From Ancylostoma caninum (lineage: Eukaryota > Nematoda > Chromadorea > Rhabditida > Ancylostomatidae): 64,000 nucleotides of DNA. The stretch covers positions 496,001 through 560,000 of the forward strand of contig JBAJFG010000290.1 in the NCBI GenBank assembly GCA_037903475.1, in the 5' to 3' direction. This document shows, piece by piece, positions 24,478 through 39,500 of this stretch. Position numbers and translations under genes: made by a program. The number at the start of each line of letters is the position of its first letter. Within the stretch, counting starts at the first letter, position 1. Under the pieces are notes generated by a model that saw only the letters and a list, made by a program, of their open reading frames with translations, made no database searches and was not told where the DNA came from.

Positions 24478-27400
24478 TTTCTCCTTTCAGTCCATGTACA
24501 ATATATATTTACACTAAAATTCAATTCCACGATTTTCATATCCAGCTACTAATACTTCCAAGCAATAGTTACCTTTCTTAGAGCTAACAAGGGAAAATGT
24601 CGAACGGTCTCCTTCTTGCCACCTCGCAATGATGTCTTTGTCTTTTTTCCCCTTTTTGCAATGTACATACACTAGTGGGGGTGTACTCCCTGCACTCCCT
24701 ATGTCTGTAAGAATTCTCGTTTTCCGCATCACCCTCATGTAGCTAGACAAGTTCAAGAACTTTGCCTAAAATCCTATTGGAGGTTCGGAAAACCTGAGTT
24801 GTCCGCTCACTCTATTTTATTACTGTTGTGTTGGATATTTTTCACAAATTCATAGTATGTTTTGCAGTATTGTTTTAGCACATTTCGAATGATTTACAGT
24901 TTATTTTTGTACTTCATATTGTTATTAAAGCGAGCAAAAGTCATTCAGAACCTTCATCTCTTTGTTTAGAGAAAAATGAGTTATTGACCAGCTGTAAGCA
25001 TGTGAAGAAGTTCCTCTAGGATAATCAAAAAACAAAAACAAAAGTACCTAATCTCCGTCTTCCACTAGACGGAGAAAATAGGAAAAGAATAAGACCGATG
25101 AGAATGAGAAGAAAAGATGTTAAGAATCAGAGTAGTCGTATCCAATTGAGAATGCTAGAGACTCTTCTCCATACGGCTGAAGAAAGGCGACGAAATAATA
25201 CTGGACTACCTCATTTCATCCTCTGTCTCTGTTATTAGTAGTCATTCACTCACTCTCTTGCTTTCCTAGGAATATTAGGAACTTTCGAAGTCTCCTTGGG
25301 AACTACTGACGAAATGGTACTAGACCCAGGGGAAGGAGACCACACTTCCGGTCTGGTTCAAGCCCCGGAATCGGTGTGTGAAAAACTGAACAGCATTCTG
25401 GCTCTCCTATGTTCTTCTCAAAGCTCTCATTTCTTCCACTTTATCTTAAAGTAACATCGTTTTGTTATACATCCATTAATAACTTGTGTTTCTTTCAATG
25501 TAGTAGTTTCCCCAAGATTCTGCAAGAAAGAGGTCACAAAAAATGTGGAAGCATTCACAATATCCCTTCAATGCACACCTTTCGGAAAGATTAATACTTC
25601 AATATTTAATATTTCAATATTGGCGGCTTCTATGATTGTTCCAAGTTCAGATGGAGGGGCCACCAATCTTGATGGATTTCAACGCATTAAAAGGACCTAC
25701 CGCCAAAGATGAGAAGCGCGATTGGTCATCTCATTCTAACACATCGAAATATTCTTATGTAACAGGAGGAAAACTCGAAATTAGGCGCTGACGTTTAGAT
25801 ATAAATTTATATAACTATTCTATGTATGAGAGGAGCATCTGGAATACTAACATTCAGATCAGCTCACCTATTTCTTATTTGCAAAGGACACTGTGTTGGT
25901 TGACGGTAACGGCGAGGAACCAGCAGGGAATGGAGCCCACGATAGTCCCTTCATTTGACCGCGCCCCAGTGCTGCGGTCAGATTCGAATGGTTTCGGGCA
26001 ATGCAACTAACCAACCCTGTCAGTGGGAGCCGTTGTGGTACGATAGCTGGATCTAGTGTCTATGCAAGCTCTCAAATCTATCTATTCCAGTAACTCCTCA
26101 TGACTATATAATTAACTCTATGTACCTTCTTTCGAAGGGTCGCATTGTAAACTATTACAATGTAATAAATGAATGAATGAATCTCTGATCACAAATATTC
26201 ATTTCGTTCAATTTGTATGGTATCGGGTACGGTTCAACTACGTGTCTCATCTCACGCAATTTATTTAACAAAAAAAAAGAACAAAATTTCCATCAAAATA
26301 CTTCGGAAATTAACTAAGAAAAACAAATAATTCCGTCGAATAGAGGATTGCTATGATTGGGGATAGATCATATCCCTACTTATCTGATGCTATTGTTTTT
26401 TTTTGCAATGCGAACATCGAATTATCTTCCCTAATCCTCGACTCATCCACTCTATATGGGAAACTTATTCCGTACCAGAAATACCTCACAATTCCTCTCG
26501 TAGCTCTTGCATGTGCTTTTCCGCCTTTCCAAAACTCTTCTCCACAATTCTTTGGCATGTGATATTCAAGTGATGGTGTAGAACCGTTCCCTCATCATGT
26601 TTTTCACACAGAATTAAATGTTGTTCCTAGTGGTTGAGTCATGAGACATAGTTTTGTTTCTTGTCCTTACAGTTATCTGGTTCCTGTTAGTCACATGGTC
26701 CTATGTGCTTTTGATGGTGCACCTATGTGGTGTACTAAATAAATGAAAAAATATATACTCTATTGCACGGAAAAAACAGCCACAGTACTCCATATTAGTG
26801 AAATGTTCTGGTCGATCTCAACATTTTCTACCTGACCATCTAGTTTTTCCGGAAAACATGCGGTATAAACTGAGTTGTGAGCGAGCGACGGTGCAGCACC
26901 ATCGCTCACTGTCGATTTTTCAATGTTCATGCCCAGTATTGTATAGGTGATGTGTTCATCCAGACAAGCTTCCAAAGGAATTTTGGCTAACCTCCTGAAA
27001 TGAAAGAAAAAAAACTAGAAAACTCCCAAATTCCGCTTCAGTTCGGGCCTTTCCAGGCCTTAGAAGAAAGTAAGCGCCACCTCTGCTAGGGAGCAAGGAC
27101 CAAAGATGTGCAGCGCGCTCCCTGATGATTCATAGCTGGCTGCGGGAAATGTAAATAGATGTTAGCAGTTTGCCCTTACTACTTCACTCTCGATGATGTC
27201 AGTGGATGAGGTCTTAGCAAATGAATTAGGTTAGTTTCGATGTTTTACACCAAAAAATGTTCCGAAAAGAACTCTCTACTAATTTTTTCAGTTTTTCCAT
27301 GTGACCCGCTGAACTCAGGTGCGAATTGATCGCCGAACGCTGCCGATCGCTTCACTTCACTACACTGGCCAAGGCAGTCAATAGACCCCCTTTCGGTAAA

Positions 27401-27588
27401 CAAACACTGGGCAAAGACACGTCAACGCAGTACCAGCGCTTTTTCTCTGCTGACGGTGTTATCTGTGCTTTTTGTTAGGTCAGTACTCTCATCCGCTCTC
27501 ATAAGTTTCTGCAGTTTTACTCAAGAATACTCCTGTTTCCGTATTCCTTCTGGAGATACCGCTTTTTCTAGGAAGTCGAGTGGTTCCA
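24478..27588. other. Intergenic region between BCO-A and BCO-B
   Basis: No gene is supported. An ATTAAA signal at about 24923 may end BCO-A transcripts. From about 25290 to 26185 the sequence resembles a retroelement 3' part, ending in AATGAATGAATGAATC. The last 20 bp before BCO-B contain a TTTTTCTAG acceptor-like site at 27571. Confidence 0.5.
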
Positions 27589-30500
27589 ATGGGTTTCGAG
27601 AGATTGTTTGAGAATTTCGAGAACGTCGAAAAAGCTGAGGAGTGCGAACTAATAGGTGAGCTAACGTTTCGTCGCCATTGTATTCCTGATTCTTTTTATG
27701 GCATTATAAGCTCATTCATGCTTCCTTTATCCACCAATTCAAATCTTAGTGTTTCTAGCACTTTTCGCGTATCTCCTCCCACAATAAACGGCGCAGTACT
27801 TTTTTATACCACGTTTTTTTTCGCCAAAAAAATGCACCTGATAAGAAAAACCTATTTGTTGGACCTCATCCCCAGGTCACACCCACTTCTCCGGCGCTGG
27901 CCAATGGCAGCTGACAGAAGCCACGCCTCCATATCAACTTTCTGCTAACTTTCGCACTAATGACTCGAAGTATAATATATAGGACTAAATATGCTGTGAC
28001 TTCACTCAATAGTGTAGCAACGTACGTAAATGTTCACACACCTACACTGCGGTCAATCACCCTTGCATAACAGAACGCCGCCCGTCTGGTGTGCCGCGCC
28101 GCACCTCCCACGCAGTGCGGCAGACCAGCAGGCTGCTAAGGTTCTCAGATGTTGCCCGTATTGATATTTCGCTCAAGCTTTTCGGAATAAACATAAAAAA
28201 CCAAGAAATCTCCCGCGAGATAATGACGTCTACCTGGTCTGCCGCGCTGCATACGTGGTGCGACGCGGCTGACCAGACGAAATGTGTTTTAATTTTGTGG
28301 TCATGCTGTTTTATTAATTTCATTTATTTCGTTCTATTTGCTACTATCATTTTTCTTTATTATTTCATTCTCTGTTAATTATATCTTACATTTACGTAGT
28401 TGTTATATTTTACCATCACCTCAATAACAACCTGTACTAGCACTAATAGCGTGAGGGTTCATGTGATGAATAACTTGTAGGGAGCGTCCCATCATGGTTG
28501 AAAGGCACAATGGTCCGAAATGGGCCAGGTATGTTCAAGATAGGCGATACTGAATACAGACACTGGTTCGATGGAATGGCATACATCCAGAGATACCACT
28601 TTGTGGATGGAAAAGTAAGTGCCTCGTTGAGAGGAGTGACACGCGGACAAAGATAAATTTCTCAGTTTTCAGATGTACTACTCGGCACGATACCTGGAAA
28701 GTGACGACTATAAGGATAACATGAGGGCCCAGCGTATAATAACCGGTTCTTTTGGCACGAGAACATTTCCGGATCCATGCCTGACACTATTTCAAAGGTT
28801 TGAATTTCATCTTCTCAAAAATTGGATCATTAGGAGAACGTATTATAAAAGCCATTGAGATCGAAAAACTTCATAGGTAAGTTACATAATTCCGTCAAGG
28901 AGAAAAAAATGGTTTTCGTTGTATTCCACTGCGCGTTGTCGGAATAGTATGAATGGATCCGTCTAAAAGTAATTCTTATGTAATTTCGACATTTACTCAG
29001 CCTATTTTTGTGAACATTAGGGACCATCAGATTGAGAGATATCCCTGAAGCCCCCATTCTGTCCAAAAAGCGTACCTCCAAACAAGAAATGTGTGGCAGA
29101 TGCACCGCATCTGACCTGTCGTGGCCATCGCTGAGTAGTTGGCTCAAAAAAGGGGTTTCACAGCACCACTTTATCTAATCATGTATTGATTAGTCATCAG
29201 CATTCCCTTGCCATTATCAGTGATGTAAAAAAAAACTAAAAAGAACGCGGGAATGACGTGATAATTTGTCGGTTGTCGTGTTCCTGTTCAGCGTATTGAT
29301 GAACCTGATCAGACACGCCTCCGCCGACTCCCGGGCAGAATAGCGAGAAATCGATAAACTTGATAAATCAATAAACAGCTACTTCGATGCAAAACGCTTG
29401 TCATATTCGTGTTCAGCGTAACGGAGGATCCGTCCGATATTTTTTAACCCATCTCTGCAACAAAAATATAAAAATCGATAAAATCAATAAATCGTTGCCT
29501 TTCTGCACTGCGGTTGTTGTTTCTGTATAGGCTTCGAACACTAAACGTATAGAGAGTAGAGGCAAGTAGTTAGCTCTCATTTATTGAAAGCGGTTTCACA
29601 TGAAATCTTGCCAACCGATTTTTCTTAAATAGAACCTTCCTTGCTGTGACGTGAGTTCATGTTCTAATTGCTATAATATGAGGACGAAATTTACTAATCT
29701 GTCCGTATATGGAGATTCAAGGCCTATGTGTGAGTGTTTATCAGTGGAAAGGGACAACCGGAAAGGGGGGATACGAGAAAAAATTGATCTCCATCACGTC
29801 ACTTTGGGGACCTAAAAGCCCAGAATTTCGAAGATAAAATTCCTTAAAAAATGTTAGTTTGCTGAATACCGAAAGAATACCAAGTAGTCCAAACAGATGT
29901 TAAAATCATAAAATTAATGAACTGAAAACAGGTAAGTTCAAGATCTTGATGTATTTCGTATAGTATTAAGGGGGGAGGGGGGAAAATGGGAGTTATAAAT
30001 GGATCGCCAAGTTTTTTAATAACTCCCAATTCCCCCCCCCCCTCCCGCTCCGCACTCCCTTTCCTGCGTCCATAATTGCTGTTCATGCACGTTCCGAATA
30101 GGATTCTCAGAGGAACAACCGACTTTGACTAGATCTTGCATGCAGAGCCGCAATTGTACATATTCAGCAAATATCCTTCGAATTGATCGATTTATCGATT
30201 CTTTCGTCAGTCGTATCGATATCATCAATTTCCCTATTTCTGCTCAGGGACACGTAATAAGATGTTTAGTCCTGCCTCTTCCCTCTGTCTCGTGTACGCT
30301 GAACTCGAATATCTTAGCCATTTTACACCACTAACAAATTTTGACTCTTTTTTTTCAGCGCCGTCTGTCCATTGCCAAGATCTTCACTTGCTGCAGGCTT
30401 TTTTTCTATAGAAAATAAAATCTTTTTCCACTGATTTCAACCAGCCTCTCTTTGTGGACTCTCCTCTCAATCTTTCATCCTGTAAGGCGCATCCTCCGGA

Positions 30501-33500
30501 GCAGCTGGTAAGGCAGGCGAGAGTTCTCCATCCTGCATAAGTGTCCAAACCATTTAGACCTTCGCTTTCTGATCTCGAAGGCAATGGTGGACTGCTCATA
30601 CTATGAGCACTATGCTAGTAGTATATGTAGTAATAGTACCGTATATATATACTAAAGAGTACTCATACTACTCATACCCATGCTCAATCCACGTGGAAAT
30701 TGCACTTCAGAGGAGCATAGAGACAAATTATCGTGTGTGCTATGAATGCCTTGATCCGTAAGTGTTGAATGAATTGTTCACCTATAGGTTAGATTGCTTT
30801 ATTTAGAACTCAGCGTGTCAGGTACATACCAATCCTCGAGCTGGTCAAAAGAGATGGGCACCAGTCTCTTTCTTCGTACCCAGCAGCAGCGTCCGTAGGG
30901 ACCATTGCAGCAATCGTCTGAAAACAAGGGAGCTTGAAGTCGTTTTAAAATTGGAAGCAGGCTCCAAGCCACGTTCAGAACTCACGCGGTTTACGAGGCG
31001 TACATCCCTTGCATGGGTCGGGAGCTACAACGGCTCCAAGCAAAGCGAAGACGAGGAGTAGGCGAAACACGAAGAAGAACATCTTCGGTTGTGGACTGGT
31101 CTGACAGCGCGCATTTTTATACTCTCTCACACATCTTGTCGATAGCGATACATTTAACGGAACTGCTTGGAATCAAATCTTTTTTAAAGATTCGAGCATT
31201 GAACTATGACGCTAATGTTTTTCATCTGCATATGTGATGATCCTTATTACAACTTGACCGTTTTTGTTCATCTCGGCGGGTTCTGAAACAGTCTGGTCAC
31301 GTCTTAGAACAGAAAACGGCCAAAATACGGTAAATAAGGCACGGTGGTCAGCAATCAATTCCAATTACTTCTCCGGCATACCACTAAACCCTCGATGAGT
31401 ACCAGGTCAGATAGGGTGCTCCAAGAATTTCAACTTGGGGGAGGGGGGGGGGGGGGAAAAAGTGGCAACTCAGACACTATGGGAAAGCTGATAGAAGAAT
31501 AAAATTGGCAAAAATATTAATCTTGATTCTGAGCAAGGAAAAATGAATATTCAGAAAGTAGTAGTGAAAGGAGCAGTGAAAACCAGCTTATACTATTTTT
31601 CTATCTATTTCATGAGGTGACTTCAAAAATTTGGTGACCCCCCCCCTCCACCTGTGTCCTGTGGATGTGTACTCATGTAACGAATAGAAAGCGCAGAGGG
31701 TTAACCAATTTCGGCCAAATTTTGTATGTGGGCTCTACAGAGAGGAGTAGAGGTCATAGGCTCCCCTTACCCAAAAACATTGATTGGTTCATCGATTATA
31801 CCGATTTTATTGATTTTTCATCACTTTTGCCCAGGAATCGGTGAGACATGTCTACTGGGGTTTTCCAATACGCTGAACACGATTTATACAACTATTTAGC
31901 ATCCGAGCACTCATCTATTGATTTGTCGATTTTATAGATTTCTCTTCATTTTGTCGATGTGTCAAGTAGGACATACGTATCTATTTTTATCAACCTATTC
32001 CACTTTTCCTCGAGGTCAATGAGGACATTTTTACTACAAGGACGAGCAGGAAACATTCGAGAAGGTCGTCATATTCGAATGTATTCCAACTCGAATATTA
32101 GACAGATGACACTATTCGGATATATTCAAACATTCGAAGCTTATATCGATATTCAAGAACAGTTTAAAACCCAAGAGGAGAAAATACGTTTTCCCGTTTC
32201 TGCCAAAATCCATGACAAAAGTTGCAAACGTTCTGACACGCGCTGTTTGTGAAAGAACATACATATCTGTATTCGTTGCCATGGGTTATTCGCTGAAAGT
32301 TTGTGCACGTTGGTTAGGGAAGGGGTAAAGTTATCACAAACTCCATAGTATTTCCGTACCATAAAGGCGTTTTTGTCGGTTTGCGACGCAAGATGTACCT
32401 ACAACTCTACTGAAGAATGTTCGCTCGCAATGAAGTTTATCTGGAACAGAAAATGGATTTGAAATTGAGCATCCATAGCTTCATATAGAAAGACATAAGT
32501 CTTTCCAGGAAGCTACGACATCCCATTATTGCCCCGTTGTTAGCTTTACCTCGTGCGCTGTGGCGTCATGTAGTACCTTCTTGTTTGAAAGGTCTGACTG
32601 CTTCCCCGGCTTTTTTTTTGTTTGCGTTGCGATTGCCCGATTCACTCGAGGTCAAAAGAAAGAATAATGAAAGAGCAAACAATCTCTTTGTCCTAGACGT
32701 GAGTCGCTCTTAGAAACTACCAAGAAAACTATCTGGAGAGAAAACTAGAAGCTGTGATCTACCTTTGACCACGTCCGCCCTATCGGCAATCGATGGGTTC
32801 GACCTCGAGGGCAGCCTCAGTCAGGCTACTCGTCGTCCGCCTTGTGCGGCTTATTTTTCTTTTTCTTGTCAGTCAATGCTCGAACCGCTCACGACTTTTG
32901 ATACATTTGTTTATTTTGTTCTCTTTCGCCTAATACATCCATGAGGCCGTGGTTTCCATTTTCCATGCCACTGACTTAGTGCGTGAAGCTAACTATGACC
33001 CCTGCGTTAACAAGTTTGTCGGGATTGCAACCCAACTTTCCTCCTTTATTCATAGTTCACCTAATTCGAGGTAATCAATGTTGCTCTTCAAATTAATGAA
33101 CTCTTATCGACTTTGTGCTTGTTCAACCTCACTAATGATTTCACCAGAAAATATTCCATTTATTGTTAGTTCCTCCTTGGTTGCGGTGCAGGTGGCGCAG
33201 GGAATGGGTCGGGCCCACTAAACCTCCGATCCGCGACCCGCTCAGTACTGGGGAAGTCGAGAAGTGCTGAGTCGCAGATACCGTTTTTTACACACACACG
33301 TGTCACTAGTAGATGATGCTCCCTGATGCCCAAAAATTTGGTGATAGCTGAACCCTTGCTTAGAAGTGAAAATTGAGCGACTGCTGTGGTGAGATAGTTA
33401 GGGCTTTGGACACCTCGAAAACTTTCCTTTTCTCACACTCTTGACGACTTTTTGGTACAACACCCAACATTTTCAATCCTTGATTGTGCAGCTCTGAAGA

Positions 33501-36500
33501 GGCAGCTCGGAGTAGATACGGCAAAACTCCTAGGAACAGCAAATAAAATACTTGGGGAGAGGTTTATTTATGATTCTCCAGTGGTGATTCTTGCTTTGTA
33601 TCAGAAATAAGCAGTGGGATCTCTAGGCAACGCGGGGTATTTCGAGACTGGTTGATCAGCAGATTGAAATATCAGCAGATTGAAATCCGGCCTGGAAGGA
33701 AGCAATTTTCTTGCCAGTATGAAGTTTTTCACGTTGAGAACTGGAACCAGACCTGGAGCATTTTCGTCTCTTGCAATGTAGCCAATATCTGCCAATGTAC
33801 ATAATTATGGCTCCAAAATGTGATTACAGTTGAACGAAAGAAGTAAATGTCTCTTTAGAACAACGGAGCTATTGTCACTGAATCACTTCCGTGCATGTCC
33901 TAATTCGCCCACGATGACTGACTCTTTCGTGCCTCTGCTTGAATAATTTATTCAGAAGCAAAGCGATCAATGTCCGCGGTACAGATTAATTACTTGTAGT
34001 AAATAGGTTCAAAAACTTTGAGCGGCTGAAAATCGAAAGGTTCCATGTCTCTCTTCTTTCGCGCACGGCAGCATGTTCCAGAAGGACCACGACAACAATG
34101 TCCTAGAAACATAGAGAGCTCAAGTTAACTGTCAGCAAAAGGACGAGCTTAGTTGCTTTGGAACTCACTCGGTGGACGAGGCCTACATTCCCTGCATGGG
34201 TCGCCACCAAGAATGGCACCAAGCAAAGCGAATACGAGGAGTAGGCGAAACACGAAGAAGAACATCTTCGGTCGTGGACTGGACTGACAGTGCACACTTT
34301 TATACCCTCACTCACATCTTGTCGATGGTGGTAATTTGACGGTAAAAGAAAACATCCGTTACCAATGGGCTGCTTGGAATCGTGCGGAGATTCGAGCATT
34401 GAACTATGACGCTAACGTTTTTCGTCCACATATGTGATCATCTTCATTACAACTTGACCGTTTTTTGTTCACCTTAACCGGGTTTAGAAACAGTCTAGTC
34501 ACGTCTTTGAACAGGAAACGATTAAAATATGGCGAATAAGGCATGACGGCCAGCAATCAATTCTAATTTCTCGTCATGCGTACCACTAAAACCAATGGTG
34601 AGTCAGATATGGTGCCCTGCTGTGATCCGAAGCTGATCTGCTCAGAAAAGATGAGAGATATAGCGTAAGAGAAAGAAGTGGAAACTTTTCCCTGTTTTGC
34701 CCCTACTCTTTCCTCCTCTCTCTTACATACCAGTTTGTACATGAATCAAGCGTCGTTAAAACCCCAAATTTTTGAAATTGTGGAAGTGGAAGCTCCTTTC
34801 TCGTTATACCATCACCTTCGCCCCAGTTTCCACGTGCTTATATGCATATTCCTAACACCTGGCCTCCAATTTACTCATTTCTATGTTATGCTCACACGCT
34901 TCCCTATAAATCACAAATTTTTGAACCCGAGATTTTTATAGATCTCGAAGTTTGTGGAGTAGGCGGAATTCATATTCACTCCTAAAACTGCAGGAAATCT
35001 TCCCATGCACCAGTAAAACCTTTGATGAATAGAGACTCAGATATTGTGTCCAGCTGTGATTTAGAGCCCAATTATCGAGAAAAGATAAGTTATTCAGAGA
35101 AGATACTATCTTTTTGACAAGGACTGTACATCACAATTCCTCGTCAGCAGCAGCGCACTAAATTCTTGAAGTTGGAATTTTGCCAGGTTTTGAGAATTCT
35201 AGAAAGAATTAGACCGCCCTTGCCTTCAGCGGTGGGTTCCGCCACGAAAACAGTGTCGGCGACCGTGATTAGCCTTCTCCCGGCAAGTCTTGCCCCCTGG
35301 CTATGGCCCAGGTCTTCTCATTCTGACCACCACGCATGAAAATATTCTGAAATGAAGGTGGAATAAGGAAATGTTTGGTGCTTATATCTGCACGGAACAT
35401 TTTACTGCCATCAAGATTCCTATATTGCCCACTAGCTCCATTCACGGGATTACTCTACCTGATTGATTCTTATTGTTAGATCCACGCTAAAAACTATTGT
35501 ATATATAAAGATTGTTGCACTAGCATTACTGTTAGTAATGCGCATTGATGCAAAGGCAACAGAATCGTTTTTTAATACTTAACTTCAGTGAGACCTGGAT
35601 GGATTGTCCATAGCCTAACTTTAAAATGAGGTTATGGTCCATCTTGGAAATCATTCCCACAGTGTAATAGAGCTGAACCATGCAGATGGAGGAAAAACGT
35701 ACAGACACATCGTTCTAACTGAAGAAATGTCCGCTCGTGATGACTGGCCTATTCACCCTTATGCTTGACTAATTTATTTTAATCAGTGTTCGGGGTTCAG
35801 ATTACTCTTCAGGCTCGAAATCGATTGCTTCTACATCTCCAGATGACTTGAAGTCGATTGGCTGTATGTCCTCAGATGACGTGAAATCGATCGGCTCTAC
35901 GTCTTCAGATGACTTGAAATCAATAGGTTCCACGTCTCTCTTCTTTCGTGTCCAGCAGCATGTTCCGGAACGACCTCTACAGCAGCCATCTAAAATCAAA
36001 CGAGAACTCGAAGCAACTGTCAGTGAAAAGAGGAGCTTCATTGCTTCAGATCTCACTCGGTCGATGTGGGGTACACTCATTGCATGGGTCGCCAGCGAGA
36101 ACCGCACCAAGAAGAGCGATCACCAGAAGAAGGCGAAACACGAAGAAGAACATCTCCAACTGTGGAGCGGCCTGTCAGCACGCCGTTTTATACAGAAGCG
36201 CCTTGTTAGCGATGACTTTCAGCTGTTGATGGAGAAAACATTTGAAGAAAGGACCACAGTGGTAATGGCCTGTTTGCCCTTTTCGGAGAACACATCGGCT
36301 ATTGAACTTGGATAATGGCGTACCTTATAGAGGTGCTCACCTTTATTGCCGTGACGTTGCCTTATGCGTGCATCGTTAGACTCAGGACATTTTTGCCACG
36401 TCTTCAATGTCTTCAACTTTGGAAATCTTGGAATCAATCAATTAAGTAGGAATCAATCAATTAAGTAACTATAAGTACTGGTTCTTTCTGCAGGGCTCCA

Positions 36501-39500
36501 CTCAAACTCTGTCCAAGTCATATAGCACTCCTCCCTTATTCGGCTAGAAAAATTAGAACAATGTATTAAGTATCAATATGGAAATTTGATAATAAGAAAC
36601 GTTAAAGAGACATTGTTAAACATGAGGATAAAAATAAGTGAATAAATGGGATTCGGAGAAGTCTCACTGTCTTAGAAGAACAGATAAGGAAGGCATATTA
36701 TCAGAGCAGATGGAACAGTAGAAAACATTTTTTGCCATCGACATATTAGCAAAAAACTCAGTAAAGCTGTTCGGAGACTGACTTCATGGAAAGTTCATAC
36801 TTGTGTCATATTTGTGTTCAGCGTATTCAGCAAACGCGTTCTTACCTGCATGCAAGAGCGGAAAAATCAATAAATCGATATTCTCGTGTATAGGAGCTCA
36901 AATACTCGTGCTGAGCGCAATCACAAACCCAGTCATTATTCATGTCCTCACCCCCTCCCATGGGGAAAGATCAAAAAGTCAATAAAATCGATAACTCAAT
37001 AAGCAGACATATGTATGTGAATTGTTCATTGTGCTGTTTAAATAGAAAAACCGACAACAAATAAATAAGTACATAGGAGCATCCAGATCTCACACATGCG
37101 CGTCAAATGAAGATCACTTCTGCATCTGCACTTTCTTCACTGTAGTTATTGGAATCGTCGGTATAAGAACGGAATAATTAACATAGCATAGATCTCATGA
37201 GGAATCCATCTATGGTGATCTCCCAATTCAAAGCAGCCGAGCTAACCCAAACGATCTATCTCGACAAGTACCGCCCACGCGTTGCGGCTGCGCCGCAGAC
37301 GTCAATTGCTGTTGCTCTTGACCACATTAATGAACTTTATCAGTAAGACTCCAGAACTGCTGAAAAAAATCTCAGCCACCTATGAAGAAGTAGGCTTTGA
37401 GTTGAGGAATTTCAATGGGACAGCCACCTGAAGAAACTTTTTCCACCGTTAAATTTTCCAGAGAGCGCGCTCTATTTATGCCCAACGCAGAAAGTGCAAT
37501 TGAATACTTGCTTTCTTGCTGGAATATATGCAAGCGACGTTTACTGAGATCTGGGTAAAAAAAATATTAGAAAAATAATAACAAAATTAGTGAGGCGTCA
37601 CTCCAATGCAATATCTTATGAAGTTCGTGGTCAGAGCACTAGACAACCCCTGCGAGCGTTCCTCGACCATGTCTGCGGCGGAGCTCGCGAACAAATCAAT
37701 AGGACCAGTAAATCAATAGTGGTCGTGCAGTATGAATGTCAGATGTGACATGCTCCCACCATCTCGCAGCAAAACTCGTGAAAAATCAATAAGTCAATAG
37801 CAGCTGCGCATGATGATTGTGAGTCCGTGACCAACGTGATGCGTAACTTCAATAAACACATTTGGACCTAAATTGGAACACAACCTATAGAATCGATCAA
37901 TAATTCGATAACCAAGTCGATAATATCCAGCTGGAAGTACGAAAAACCTCTGCTGGATTAAGATGATGTCCCACGCTTGTGAGTTCCTATGTTTGCTCCC
38001 TCGTTAATGAATGCTCCAGTGATGCCTTCAGATCGCCCAGATTCGTAGATGTTGCCATGTTTTATGCGTATAATTTCCTAATGTTTCAGGTTAGCCTCGT
38101 ATTTTCATTCGGATAAGTGTATCGACAACTGCAGTGTGGCTTTCACCACTGTCGGTGACGCTGTGTATGCATTAACTGAATCACCGCTCTTGGCAAGAAT
38201 TGACATTGACACTCTTGATTACTTGGAAAAGGTACTGTAACCTCACTTCTCATTAGGATCCTAGTTAGAAAAGAAGGAATAACGGACTTGCAGGTGGATA
38301 TCCGCGACCACCTCAAGCTGAGCCTTCATACTTACTCAGCTCACTGCCATTCAGATGCCGAGGGGAATCTCTACAATATCGGCAGTATGTTCGGGCCGTC
38401 GTCCAAATACGTCTTCGCCAGCACAAAGAATCCTCTTCTAGTACAAGGTGGACCTGGACGCTCGCTTTGAAAATTGACTCATCTGTCGAATTTCCCTTTC
38501 AGAGGCGCCTAGTGGCCACAGCCTGGAGAACACGGAACTGCTCGGCATGGTGGCCGTCACAGACAGCTGGGCACCATCCTATTACCACTCATTTGGCATC
38601 ACTGAAAACTACATCATATTATTTGAAAGCCCTGAGAGAATCAACATGAAGAAAATCATATTCAGGTACGTATGATCAGCATAAGTATATGTATTATTTT
38701 ATATTCTCATCTGTGTGCGATGAGAGTTTCTTCCATGTTGGTTCTTTATTATAAACCCAGTAAGCTTTCAGAGCTTAGCTCCTTCTACAAACCCTAAAGG
38801 CAGGGGTCCACCTCATCTTCGTAGTTCAGCTGACAGCAGATTCTGCATCTACTCGGCGCGATGGTTCCAACGGTATACATAAATTGTCTCAGAATGGTCT
38901 ATGAACCCGTCTTCCAGGACGGGGTCGGTAACAGTTTGCCAACCCGAGCTGACATGTGAAGCCGTTGATCTTATCGATTGAACATGCCAGGACTCGTTGA
39001 CCAACGCGGCAGCCGTGGCAGGCAGCCAGCACAGCTTGGTGCGATCCGCCTCCGGGCTCCAAATTTTTATTCAGTTCGAGCCCTTCAAAAATGGGGATTT
39101 CGTCGCTTCTGTGCCTGTTGATGTACATCCCAGGGATCAACATGATGAGAAGGTCTAGGATATGTTGGTAAATCCAACAGGCAGAACGAGGTGGCCCTCT
39201 GCCTTTAACATACAGAATATAATATGCAATACATGTCAAATCAACAATTGTCACCATGTCTGACCACCCGAGCACGAGTGCAGAGGACTATAAGTGTTGT
39301 ACATAAAACTTTCTTAGTATCAGATCTTGTATATGGACACTGGATACATACAGTGAACGGCAATGACGGTGGCCCATCTGCGACCTCGAGGAGAACGCAG
39401 CGCAACCGCGCCGCGCGCGCTGGGACCGGTGTCGTCTGCTGCCGGAATGCCATTTCTAGTCGCTTCCTTCCCGATTTGGTCAAGAATCCCTAAAATCGGG

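Noticed and set aside
25290..25400. tRNA gene suggested by GGTTCAAGCCCCGG
   Set aside because: Only a box B-like motif is present, with no box A or foldable acceptor stem; more likely part of a retroelement ending near 26185.
24478..27588. BCO-A and BCO-B as one operon
   Set aside because: The 3.1-kb gap is far longer than usual nematode operon spacing. Acceptor sites before both start codons fit ordinary trans-splicing equally well.
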